Origin: Hahella chejuensis KCTC 2396
Lineage (GTDB): Bacteria > Pseudomonadota > Gammaproteobacteria > Pseudomonadales > Oleiphilaceae
NCBI RefSeq assembly: GCF_000012985.1
Contig: NC_007645.1
Location: forward strand, 930,001-994,000
Direction of reading: 5' to 3'
DNA: 64,000 bases
The notes beneath the pieces are model-generated. The model ran no database searches. It saw nothing but the letters and a program-made list of their open reading frames with translations, and was not told where the DNA came from. The position numbers and the translations under genes are program-made. Shown here in pieces: positions 56,023 through 64,000 of this stretch. Positions within the stretch are counted from its first letter, which is position 1. Each line of letters opens with the position of its first letter.

Positions 56023-59000
56023 ATGACATCGCAAACCAATGATCTGGTTGAAAACGCCGTTGCTGAAGGGGGCGCTTATGAAGTGCTGCGCAAACGCCTT
56101 CAGGAGCAGGGGCTTCGCCTGCGTGAGCTGGTGGAGGCGCTCAACAAGGAGCGTCTGCAAGAGTTCGGCAGCTCCGATATGGACATCCTCAGTCGTATCC
56201 GGGTGCGTACCGAAAATAATTGCGTCGCCCGCGACATCGTGCGGGTCGGAGATTTTCTGTTATTCGGATACAACGTTTTTATCGGCCTGAAGAAAGAAAC
56301 CAAAGTCTCCGATGTTTTCGCGCTGTATCAACTGACCGAAACTGAACAGGGACTGGAGCTCAGCGAGCATACTTCAGACGGAACCTTTCTGGCGGACGCC
56401 AAGTTCCAGTCCGATTTCAATGAGCTGTACACTTATTACAAAAACGCCAAGCTGTTGCAGATAGTGGTGCGCCAGGGGCGTCTGTTGGCGGCGTTTCAGA
56501 TTGGCGAGCGTTTGGAGGATCTAAGGGTTTTCCAATGGGCGGTCAACGCCGCTGGTGAGGTGGAGAGTTACATCGACAATCGCGGCGAGCGCTATATTCA
56601 ATTGCCGCCGCGCCATGATTTCGAATGGACCGAAATCAAACGGGAGCAAGTGATCGAAGGCCTGCACCCGCACATCAATATTCTCGACACCCTGTTCGTC
56701 GATAATATTCGCGGTGATCTGACGTTCAAGATAGAGAACAACACCCGCACCGGCGAAGGCATCTTTTCCGATCCGGTTGAGGACGAGAATCAGTCGCTGG
56801 ACGACGGCCAGTTCTTTTACGCGCAAGTGGGCGAGCTGATCCTGATTAAGGTGCTGCCATATCGGGAAGAGAGCTGGCGCTACTACGTTTTCAACAAGCG
56901 CCTCAGTAAAGTGACGCGCATCGACGCCATCGGCCAGTCCTGCGTTCAGCTGCCGGAAGATCATGGCCTGATGTTTCCTGGCGGCTATTATCTGGAAACC
57001 GGCGAACTCAAACACTTTGACGAAGAGATAGACGGTTTTCGCTTCAAACGTATGATTCGCTCACCCAATGGTGAGGACGTGTTGTTTGTCTTCTATGAAA
57101 TTCCCCAGGGCATCAGTGGCTTATACAGCTACAACCTGATCACCAAGTCCCTGCAGAACCCCATCGTCGGTCATGGCTACGCTTTGCTTAACGACGGGCG
57201 CATGGTGGTGTTCACGGCGGACGACGAGCCGACGCGCATTCATCCCATGCAGGTATGGAAGACGCCTTATTTCAGCGAAACGTTTGCGGCGCAGGAAACC
57301 ACCAGCCAGACGTTTCTGGGGCGTATCGGCAACAAAGAGCTGGTGCGGGGTATTTCTGATCTGCTCAGCATTTGTCGTCTTGTGGAGCAGAATGTCGCCT
57401 CGTTCGAGCATTACAACTCATTGATCAAATCCGCGATGCGCTTGTTCGACCAGTATTACTGGCTGGACTCCAAAGAACTGGCGGAGGTGCACGGGCTACT
57501 GAAAGAGCTGGTCGCCAGTGGCGAACTGGTGCTGGACGAATATGAAAAAGTCGCGTCGATTCAGGACAGCTCCCGCACGGCGCTGGAGCAGGCGGCGGCA
57601 GACAAGAAAAAGCTGATTCAAAGCCTGTCGCCGGAATCCTGGAGTCAGCCGGGAGATTTCGTCAACGCGCTGGATAGCGCGCGCAAGTTGCGCGGCCGAT
57701 TGATGACTTTACGGGATTATCGCTATATCGACCTCTCGGCGATCGACGCAATGGAAGCTGAGCTGGTGGAGACCGAGCAGGAACTGGCGCAGGAAACCGT
57801 TAAGTTTCTGGCCACGCCAAAAGCGCTTGATGGTTATTATGAGCGTCTGGATGAACTCACGGAAAAAGCCGAGAAGTTGGAAACGCGGGTAGAGCTTAAG
57901 CCGTTACTGGAAGAGTTCGGCTCCATCAGTGCGGGTCTGGATTTACTTTCTGAACTGGTGGCCACACTGGAAGTGGAAGACGCGGTGCAGCGCACGCGCA
58001 TCATTGACGGCATCTCCGAGATTTACGCCAAGATCAACCAACAGAAAGCAAAGGTTCAGAACAAAGCCAAATCGCTGGGCTCGAAAGAAGCCACAGCGCA
58101 ATTCGCCGCCCAGTTTCGCCTGTTCGAACAGAGTTTGAGCAATGCTCTTGGCCTGGCGGACACTCCTGATAAGTGTGACGAACTGCTTTCCCGCCTGCTG
58201 AACCAATTACAGGAATTGGAAGGGCAGTTCGGCGAGTTTGACGAGTTTCTGGGCGATATCCTCGCCAAACGCGATGAAGTGTACGACGCCTTCGACAAGC
58301 ACAAACAGCGCCTGATCGAAGAGCGTCAGCGTAAGACGCACACCCTGGCGGACGCCGCCGGACGCATTCTGGAAAGCATCGGCAAGCGTAGCCAGCGTTT
58401 CCAGCAAATGGATGAAGTGAATACATTCTTCGCTTCGGATGCGTTGGCGCAGAAAGTTCGACAGATCGTAAAACAGCTGCGAGATCTGGGCGATCAAATT
58501 GCTGCGGACGACCTGGAAAGCCGCCTGAAGTCCGCCAAGGAGCAAGCGGTCAGAGGGTTGCGGGACAAAACGGACATTTTCGAAGAAGGCGGCAAGGTTA
58601 TCAAACTGGGGCCGCGCCACCGTTTCAGCGTTAATACCCAGGAGCTGGATCTGTCAATTCTGCCCAGGGACGACAAGCTGTTTATCCACGTCACTGGCAG
58701 CGACTACTACCAGCCTATCGACGACCCTGAGCTGGACGCCTGCCGTCGCTATTGGGACATGACATTGATGTCGGAAACGCCGGATGTATACCGCTCCGAG
58801 TTTCTGGCGCATCGATTTCTGGAACATATTAACAGCCCCAGACAAACAGCTCTCAAGGATAAGGTGATGCAGGCGCTGGCCGCGGGCGATGGCGTTCAGC
58901 CATTTGTTACGGAATTCGCCGGGCCTCGCTATAAAGAAGGTTATGAGAAAGGCATCCATGACCATGATGCGGCGTTGATTCTGGCCAAGGTTCTGCCTGT

Positions 59001-61275
59001 GATAAGTCAGGCGCAATTGCTGCGCTACACCGGACGCATTCGCGCTTTAGCCTGTCTGTTCTGGTCTGCGCGTCAGCACGATGAGGAAAGCGCCGCCTGG
59101 CGCGCGCAGGCGCGAGCGGCGCAAATCATGCTGGATGTGCTGAACAGTCCGCAGGCGATGATGCAACTGGAAGACGCATTGGGGCGTCTGCTGTGGGAGT
59201 TTGTAGAGCGGCAACGCCTTGATTTCAGCGAGGTGGATGTGGCTCAGGCGGCGGCCTATCTGGCTGCGGAACTGGGCAAGGACGCGCTGGCGTTTGAGTC
59301 TGGCAAGTACGCAATGGACAGCTATGAGCGTATGAAGCTCAACCTGCAAACCTCCACTGCCTGGAATATGCTGCAGGAAAGCATGAAGTCGCTGGATGGC
59401 GACCTGGGCGCGCGCTGGCGTTTGGCGCAAAGCTGGTTGCAGGCGTTTCTGCAGAAGGCGGACCAGACATTTGAGGATTATCATTACGAAGCAGTCGCTA
59501 TTCTGGCCGCGGAGCAGGAAATCCCCAGAGATAAACGGGAGGTCGACTTGCGCTTCGCTGTGTCCGGTCTGCTGGGATCGCACCCACGGATCAAAGAGCA
59601 GACGCTGCAATTGGCGCTGGACGACTTCATGGCCAGGATGACGCGTCACGTCGAAGAAGACATCGCCGGCTATGAGCGTTATCTCAAACTGCGGCAGCAG
59701 AAACTGGAGCAGGCTCGCAAGATGCTGCGCCTGAATGAACTGAAGCCTCGGCCATTGACCTCGTTCGTGCGCAACAAGCTGATCAATGACCACTACCTGA
59801 AATTTATTGGCGATAACCTCGCCAAGCAGATGGGAACGGTCGGCGAAAGCAAGCGTACTGACAACATGGGCTTGCTGATGATGATATCTCCACCGGGATA
59901 CGGTAAGACCACTTTGATGGAGTATACCGCCAGCCGTCTGGGGCTGACCTTCGTTAAAGTGAACTGTCCTTCCCTGGGTCATGATGTGGTTTCGCTGGAC
60001 CCTGAAAAGGCTCCTCACTCGACAGCCAGGCAGGAGTTGATCAAGCTGAACTTTGGTTTCGAGCTGGCTAATAACGTCATGCTGTATCTGGACGATATCC
60101 AGCATACTCACCCAGAGTTTCTGCAGAAATTCATCTCCCTTTGTGACGGCACGCGAAGAGTAGAGGGGGTCTGGAATGGAGAAACACGGACTTACGACCT
60201 GCGTGGCAAGAAGTTCTGTATCGTCATGGCGGGCAACCCCTACACGGAGAGCGGCGAAACCTTCAAAGTGCCGGATATGCTCGCCAACCGGGCCGACATT
60301 TATAACCTTGGCGACGTTTTGGGTGGCATGGAAGACGCCTTTGCGATGAGCTATATCGAGAACGCGATGACATCCAACCCAGTCTTGGCGCCACTGGCGA
60401 CCCGGGATATGGAGGATTTCTACAGGTTCATTGATGCGGCGAAGGGCCGCGAAGTCGCTGCGACGGATATGAAGCACACTTACAGCGGCGCTGAGTTCAA
60501 AGAAGTGGTCGATGTACTGGGCAAGCTGATGGACGTGCAAAAAGTCGTGCTGCGGGTGAACCAGGAATATATTCGCAGCAGCGCCCAGGCCGACGCCTAC
60601 CGCTCCGAGCCCACATTCAAGCTGCAGGGAAGTTATCGCAACATGAATAAGCTGGCGGAAAAAATCACCTCGGTGATGACGGGAGATGAATTACAGCAAC
60701 TGTTGGAAGACCATTATCAAGGAGAGTCGCAGCTGTTGACTCAGGGGGCGGAAGAGAACCTATTGAAGCTGGCGGAATTGCGTGGAACGTTGACGTCTGA
60801 TCAGCAAATCCGCTGGGCCTCTATTAAGGAAGAATTCGCCAAAAACCGTGGCCTGAAAGACATGGATGCATCACAGCAGGCAGTGCGCCAACTGAGGGAA
60901 ATGACGGATGGATTGCGCCGTCTTACTGAGGTTGTCGGTCAAGGGAACAAGCCTGCTTTGCCGGTGGAAGCGTCTAAGGACTACTCCGCTGATGTGGTCA
61001 AGCAGCTGGCCAGAATGGTCAAGGCCATGAGCGACTTAAAAGACGCAGCGCCGAAAGTGGACGTGGCGCCCAAAGTGGAAGTCGTCAACCAGCCCATGCC
61101 TGGACTGGATAAAATTCTCGCGACCCTGGCTGACACTATTCAAAACAGCATTTATCCCCTGGTAAAAACGATGGATGGTAAATTGCAGTTGGACCTGGAG
61201 ACCCATAAGCGCATGGCGGAGTTAAACGCCAAAATAGACAGTCTGCGTCTTGAGCTGAAGAAACCGGAAGCTTAA
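56023..61275 (+). CDS. Giant AAA+ ATPase linked to flotillin (DUF3686-type)
   Basis: 1750 residues from the ATG at 56023, with TGGAG just upstream. The N-terminal third (about 1-480) is beta-rich and propeller-like, as in DUF3686 proteins. The middle (about 500-1250) is mostly coiled coil and helical. The C-terminal part carries an AAA+ domain: Walker A PPGYGKTTL (near residue 1290), Walker B MLYLDDIQ (near 1356), sensor 1 MAGNP, and LANRADIYNLGD with a likely arginine finger. Helical tail to the end. It is sometimes annotated as a DNA repair ATPase, but its constant neighbours are flotillin, NfeD-like and PspA proteins, so a membrane-remodelling role is more plausible. Confidence 0.88.
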   Translation: MTSQTNDLVENAVAEGGAYEVLRKRLQEQGLRLRELVEALNKERLQEFGSSDMDILSRIRVRTENNCVARDIVRVGDFLLFGYNVFIGLKKETKVSDVFALYQLTETEQGLELSEHTSDGTFLADAKFQSDFNELYTYYKNAKLLQIVVRQGRLLAAFQIGERLEDLRVFQWAVNAAGEVESYIDNRGERYIQLPPRHDFEWTEIKREQVIEGLHPHINILDTLFVDNIRGDLTFKIENNTRTGEGIFSDPVEDENQSLDDGQFFYAQVGELILIKVLPYREESWRYYVFNKRLSKVTRIDAIGQSCVQLPEDHGLMFPGGYYLETGELKHFDEEIDGFRFKRMIRSPNGEDVLFVFYEIPQGISGLYSYNLITKSLQNPIVGHGYALLNDGRMVVFTADDEPTRIHPMQVWKTPYFSETFAAQETTSQTFLGRIGNKELVRGISDLLSICRLVEQNVASFEHYNSLIKSAMRLFDQYYWLDSKELAEVHGLLKELVASGELVLDEYEKVASIQDSSRTALEQAAADKKKLIQSLSPESWSQPGDFVNALDSARKLRGRLMTLRDYRYIDLSAIDAMEAELVETEQELAQETVKFLATPKALDGYYERLDELTEKAEKLETRVELKPLLEEFGSISAGLDLLSELVATLEVEDAVQRTRIIDGISEIYAKINQQKAKVQNKAKSLGSKEATAQFAAQFRLFEQSLSNALGLADTPDKCDELLSRLLNQLQELEGQFGEFDEFLGDILAKRDEVYDAFDKHKQRLIEERQRKTHTLADAAGRILESIGKRSQRFQQMDEVNTFFASDALAQKVRQIVKQLRDLGDQIAADDLESRLKSAKEQAVRGLRDKTDIFEEGGKVIKLGPRHRFSVNTQELDLSILPRDDKLFIHVTGSDYYQPIDDPELDACRRYWDMTLMSETPDVYRSEFLAHRFLEHINSPRQTALKDKVMQALAAGDGVQPFVTEFAGPRYKEGYEKGIHDHDAALILAKVLPVISQAQLLRYTGRIRALACLFWSARQHDEESAAWRAQARAAQIMLDVLNSPQAMMQLEDALGRLLWEFVERQRLDFSEVDVAQAAAYLAAELGKDALAFESGKYAMDSYERMKLNLQTSTAWNMLQESMKSLDGDLGARWRLAQSWLQAFLQKADQTFEDYHYEAVAILAAEQEIPRDKREVDLRFAVSGLLGSHPRIKEQTLQLALDDFMARMTRHVEEDIAGYERYLKLRQQKLEQARKMLRLNELKPRPLTSFVRNKLINDHYLKFIGDNLAKQMGTVGESKRTDNMGLLMMISPPGYGKTTLMEYTASRLGLTFVKVNCPSLGHDVVSLDPEKAPHSTARQELIKLNFGFELANNVMLYLDDIQHTHPEFLQKFISLCDGTRRVEGVWNGETRTYDLRGKKFCIVMAGNPYTESGETFKVPDMLANRADIYNLGDVLGGMEDAFAMSYIENAMTSNPVLAPLATRDMEDFYRFIDAAKGREVAATDMKHTYSGAEFKEVVDVLGKLMDVQKVVLRVNQEYIRSSAQADAYRSEPTFKLQGSYRNMNKLAEKITSVMTGDELQQLLEDHYQGESQLLTQGAEENLLKLAELRGTLTSDQQIRWASIKEEFAKNRGLKDMDASQQAVRQLREMTDGLRRLTEVVGQGNKPALPVEASKDYSADVVKQLARMVKAMSDLKDAAPKVDVAPKVEVVNQPMPGLDKILATLADTIQNSIYPLVKTMDGKLQLDLETHKRMAELNAKIDSLRLELKKPEA

Positions 61276-61280
61276 ATAGG

Positions 61281-61334
61281 TAGAGGCGGCTGCCTCTACT
61301 GATATGACAAAGCGGGCGTTAAGCCCGCTTTTTT
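61281..61334 (+). terminator. Two hairpins ending in a rho-independent terminator
   Basis: TAGAGGC-GGCT-GCCTCTA (61281-61298) is followed by AAGCGGGC-GTTAA-GCCCGCTT and TTTT (61310-61334), directly after the AAA+ gene. Confidence 0.85.
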
Positions 61335-61339
61335 GTGCG

Positions 61340-61891
61340 CTAGCGATTGGCGGAGTAGGGATCTTTCGCCAGCAAATAGGCGATCATTGATTTCTGCTTG
61401 GGCTGCTTGTCCAGCCACTCGCGAATTCCTTGCAGTTTGGCGTATTCCTCTTTGCCGAACTCTTCTTCATACAAGGCTTCGAAGACGTCCCGAGCTTTGC
61501 TTTCACGAATCTTGCGCTGCCAGGGATCGGTGAAAATCGCATTCAACTTGGTGGCGAGTCCTTCCCGCTTCAGCAGTTCCCACTCTCCTTTATCCAGCCA
61601 CATGGCGAGAATTTCCGGGCTGAGGTCGAGTCGATGATCGGTATTTTTTGAAATACGATATTTCAGCATCAGGCGGCCGGTTTTAGGGCAGAGCAGCGCT
61701 TTTTTGGAATCTTCCGCATTAACGGCGAGATCAAAGTCAACTTCGGTTAGTGAGTGCTCGGAGTTCAACCAACGCAGATAGTCCTGCAGATAGATCAAAG
61801 TTCCGCCGCAGTTATCACAGATATGGCAGGCCAGTAGATCTTCGAGGAAACCGGGCTTCAGTGCGCCTGAGTTACAGCTTGTGCATTTCAT
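61340..61891 (-). CDS. Zinc-ribbon protein (TFIIB-like zinc finger)
   Basis: 183 residues, AAGGAAG upstream of the ATG. The N-terminus is a zinc ribbon: C3-x2-C6 and C25-x2-C28-GG, with C22 nearby. A second strand block (LLCPKTGRLMLKYRI) follows with a single Cys. The rest is helical. This type of zf-TFIIB protein is seen next to flotillin/AAA+ modules. Its function is unknown; it may be an adaptor for the ATPase. Convergent with it. Confidence 0.75.
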   Translation of the reverse strand: MKCTSCNSGALKPGFLEDLLACHICDNCGGTLIYLQDYLRWLNSEHSLTEVDFDLAVNAEDSKKALLCPKTGRLMLKYRISKNTDHRLDLSPEILAMWLDKGEWELLKREGLATKLNAIFTDPWQRKIRESKARDVFEALYEEEFGKEEYAKLQGIREWLDKQPKQKSMIAYLLAKDPYSANR

Positions 61892-62117
61892 GGAATCGTC
61901 TTCCTTTAGTAGAGGCTGTCGTGAGGAAAAGCGCTGATAGATGGCTTTTCACTCCGCGCCGCGGCTGGATAAGCGCGGACGCCCTTAAATCGAAGCGTCG
62001 CCAACAGAAAGTATGCAGGATGCCTTCCGCCGGTCATATTGTTTAACCGGGCAACGTTCAAATACGAACAGGTATTGTATTAAGTCAGAGAAGGAAACGA
62101 CAGGCCCAAATGACTCA

Positions 62118-62270
62118 ATGAATCAGTGAGGATATGGCGCGTTCAATGGGGAGGCATGGCTGTTATTCTGGAAGCGGGAAGAGAAAGCCGCCATTGAAGC
62201 GGAAGGTGGCGTTGGCCCTGACTTCGCCTGCTACTGGCGTATACTGCTGCCAGTGTATGAGCAGGCGTAA
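62118..62270 (+). other. Protein-like open segment with an in-frame TGA, possible gene remnant
   Basis: From ATG 62118 the frame reads M-N-Q, then TGA (62127-62129), then 46 open codons with a protein-like composition (GEAWLLFWKREEKAAIEAEG and CYWRILLPVYEQA) to TAA. No alternative start lies after the TGA. It may be a decayed gene or chance. The rest of 61892-62292 holds nothing else I can support. Confidence 0.3.
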
Positions 62271-62292
62271 AAGGGGCGCTGATCACGGAAAC

Positions 62293-62586
62293 CTAGTTGG
62301 TTTCGTTGTTCAGCACTAACGTTCTTTTCCTTTTCACAACAACCTTCGGCGTGTGGGCCGGGGCTGACCTGCCGCCATAATAATGGCCTCGGTCTTCTGT
62401 CCTTGCAGTACTTTCAATGGCGGATTTAGACTCGCGTATAAGTTGGCATACTTGAACCGGCGACAGGTGCTTGGGTACCTGGATAGGTCTCAGCTCCACA
62501 ATTTCCCCGTTCCGTAGTTCAAAAGCCATTTCGAAACCACTTATATGACGAGCTATATTGAGTTTTGAATCAATGTTCCATTCCAT
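62293..62586 (-). CDS. Uncharacterised 97-residue protein
   Basis: I chose the ATG at 62586 (GGAGCG ten bases upstream); a GTG at 62595 is in frame. The sequence is helical with RNGEIVELRPIQVPKHLSPVQ and a basic tail (KVVVKRKRTLVL). No family recognised. The following 478 bases (62587-63064) hold only ORFs on both strands that I cannot support. Confidence 0.5.
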   Translation of the reverse strand: MEWNIDSKLNIARHISGFEMAFELRNGEIVELRPIQVPKHLSPVQVCQLIRESKSAIESTARTEDRGHYYGGRSAPAHTPKVVVKRKRTLVLNNETN

Positions 62587-63064
62587 GTGATTCACGCTCC
62601 GTAGTTTTTCTGGTTATCTAGGGTGTTGCCGGTAGACGAGGTCGCCTCCATACGATTTAAGTGGGCCTTACCAAACCTGGAAGGCGTCCTTTGCTGGAAA
62701 ATCGAAGAGGGCGTGAGAGCCTTCCACAATCCTCCAAACAAGACTTGGATGATCCCGCAAGGGGGCGTCCACGAACTGGCCGGAACGGCTAGTATAGTCA
62801 CTTACGCGGCGAATAATAACAATGACTGTGTAACAGGATGTATCCCGGCAAAAGCGGCGCCAGGATTATAAGGTGAGCGGCGCTCAGATTAGTTGCGATG
62901 CGCCGGTGATTTTTGCGACGAAAATGCGTCGATATGGTAGTTATCTTAGCAGGAATATCTTCTTATTGTGTGGAGGTAATGTAAAAACATGTCAAATGCC
63001 GCCGCTGCGATATTTGCCTGAGCCAGAGGCTGCTGCGATAGGTAATCGCCGCGCCAGAGCGCGG

Positions 63065-63436
63065 TTAAAAATAGACGTCGTCGGGATTGAAGCGGTAGTC
63101 GCCCATGTTCTGTTTGCGCTCCTGGCGTAGTCTGCGAGCTTGCGCCTGAGCTTGCAGGCCCCAAATGCTGACGGCGTTTTCAAGAAGATCAAAGTTGATG
63201 TTCAATAGCGACCCGGCTATCGCATTCATCGCCGCACGGGCTTGTTGAAAGCTGTGATAGGGACCCTGTAGTTTCACCTTTACTGCAGGTTTGCTCTCCG
63301 GACCCGCCAGCGCAATCAAGGTATAAGTGGCGTCGCCTGTATCTTTGATAAATAACTCTACCCGTTGCCGGTCATTGCCCGAGAGGGCGCAGAATTTGGC
63401 GTCGTCAGCAAGAGGGGAACGGTAATCCAGACGCAT
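63065..63436 (-). CDS. Uncharacterised 123-residue protein
   Basis: ATG at 63436, preceded by GGGAGAAGCTT, a good ribosome-binding site. A mixed beta/alpha N-terminal half (VELFIKDTGDATYTLIALAG) is followed by a long helix and an Arg/Gln-rich end (AQAQARRLRQERKQ). No family recognised. Convincing codon use but no functional clue; it is 118 bases downstream of the decarboxylase gene on the same strand. Confidence 0.6.
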   Translation of the reverse strand: MRLDYRSPLADDAKFCALSGNDRQRVELFIKDTGDATYTLIALAGPESKPAVKVKLQGPYHSFQQARAAMNAIAGSLLNINFDLLENAVSIWGLQAQAQARRLRQERKQNMGDYRFNPDDVYF

Positions 63437-63545
63437 AAGCTTCTCCCATAGTGGTACTGCCGGGAAGTTTTTAATGTGCACTGAATTATTTGTTGGCGCA
63501 ATGACATTGATCGAATTTTGCGCTGTTTTACCGTTTTGTAGAAAT

Positions 63546-63565
63546 GCGGCGTCTCAGGACGCCGC
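63546..63565 (-). terminator. Hairpin spanning the decarboxylase stop codon
   Basis: GCGGCGTC and GACGCCGC form a perfect 8-bp stem with a TCAG loop that contains the stop codon of the PLP decarboxylase. Only a weak T-tract follows on the minus strand. Confidence 0.45.
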
Positions 63566-64000
63566 TACTTTTGCTGTCGGGATGGCGCAGAGGTTACGCA
63601 GCTCGTCCATTCGTTCCGAGAGTATGTCTTCTGCGGCGATGGCGCGTTGCTCTTCGAGGATGTCTTGAAGAATCTCCACTGTCGTCAGCGGATTCGCCAG
63701 CACCACTCTGAATACGACGCAGGCTTGACCATCATACGCGGCGGGATTCAGACGCGTGCGGGACACGAACGCCTTGCCCCGCGCCCGTTGGGTTTTCTGA
63801 ATGCCTTTGGTGATTCGGCTGAGACAATCGTTGATAGCCTGCCGGCGCTCTTCATCGGCGAACTCAAAGGCCTGCCTGACCCAGACGGGATGATAACGGT
63901 AAGTGAGGATATTCAGCTCGGGCTCGCTGACCAGTTCGAAGTCGTCCGCCTGATCGATCATCGCGGCGAAGGTCTTGGCCTTTTCGATACCGAGATCTAT
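63554..64000 (-). CDS. PLP-dependent group II decarboxylase, C-terminal part (PanP-like, partial)
   Basis: The frame is open to the window edge, so at least 148 residues of a longer protein are present and the 5' end is missing. ILTYRYHPVWV, FVSRTRLNP, and the end VFRVVLANPLTTVEILQDIL are typical of the C-terminal domain of group II glutamate/aspartate decarboxylases, closest in style to PanP (aspartate 1-decarboxylase making beta-alanine). The PLP lysine lies outside the window. Substrate not decidable from this part. Confidence 0.65.
   Translation of the reverse strand: MDLGIEKAKTFAAMIDQADDFELVSEPELNILTYRYHPVWVRQAFEFADEERRQAINDCLSRITKGIQKTQRARGKAFVSRTRLNPAAYDGQACVVFRVVLANPLTTVEILQDILEEQRAIAAEDILSERMDELRNLCAIPTAKVAAS

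Noticed and set aside
59047-60540. 497-codon minus-strand ORF across the AAA+ gene
   Set aside because: Covers the Walker motifs of the plus-strand protein; Gln/His/Arg-rich shadow composition.
62127-62129. Selenocysteine codon
   Set aside because: No selenoprotein family match and no hairpin of SECIS type recognised after the TGA; a remnant gene is simpler.
62623-62871. 82-codon plus-strand ORF and overlapping minus-strand ORF in the gap before 63065
   Set aside because: No ribosome-binding site, no recognisable motif and neither strand preferred.

Overview
This 64-kb window is chromosomal DNA from a Gram-negative bacterium. It encodes a TonB-dependent outer-membrane receptor, lipoproteins, a type VI secretion sheath protein, CreD and YjfI/YqiJ/YqiK-type proteins. 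Gene content and moderate GC point to a marine gammaproteobacterium of the Hahella/Oceanospirillales kind; that genus-level guess is inference. I saw no rRNA, tRNA, CRISPR array or insertion sequence.

Layout. (1) 1-16.4 kb is accessory: a TssB/TssC-like fusion, a metallophosphoesterase, a secreted beta-helix protein, a GNAT, and a protein joining a MshEN (c-di-GMP-type) domain to a membrane/lipobox segment and Ig and Fn3 domains. Two copies of a multi-hairpin repeat flank this stretch. Then come a VWA / membrane protein / frameshifted PspA-like operon divergent from a two-component pair, an MFS transporter, a PrsW-like membrane protease and a DUF5071 protein. (2) 16.4-21.3 kb is a complete Phe/Tyr-homogentisate degradation cluster (phhA, hppD, hmgA, fahA, maiA), all on the minus strand. 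(3) 21.5-31.4 kb holds a PLD-like protein and small proteins, then a cobalamin riboswitch followed by a BtuB-like receptor, a surface-type lipoprotein and cobQ-cobU-cobT-cobS-cobC. (4) 31.4-36.4 kb is a FIST (NosP-like) / hybrid kinase / REC-EAL operon, probably a nitric-oxide-type to c-di-GMP signalling chain. (5) 36.6-41.2 kb carries creD, divergent lrp/ald, a 36-residue small gene behind a sigma-54-type promoter, and an acetoacetate-decarboxylase-like protein.

(6) 41.4-61.9 kb is the most interesting part. It has an Anbu proteasome-like peptidase followed by five genes of transglutaminase-like, DUF2126, circularly permuted ATP-grasp and Alpha-E proteins, which look like a peptide synthesis or tagging system. 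This meets a membrane-stress module: YjfI, PspA (YjfJ) and an unknown 107-residue protein on one strand, and YqiJ, a flotillin (YqiK) and a 1750-residue AAA+ ATPase on the other. The divergent promoter region of that module contains four copies of a 13-bp palindrome, GACATA-N-TATGTC, placed symmetrically with respect to the two start codons. A zinc-ribbon protein follows convergently. (7) 61.9-64 kb has two uncharacterised small proteins and the C-terminal part of a PLP-dependent decarboxylase that runs off the window.
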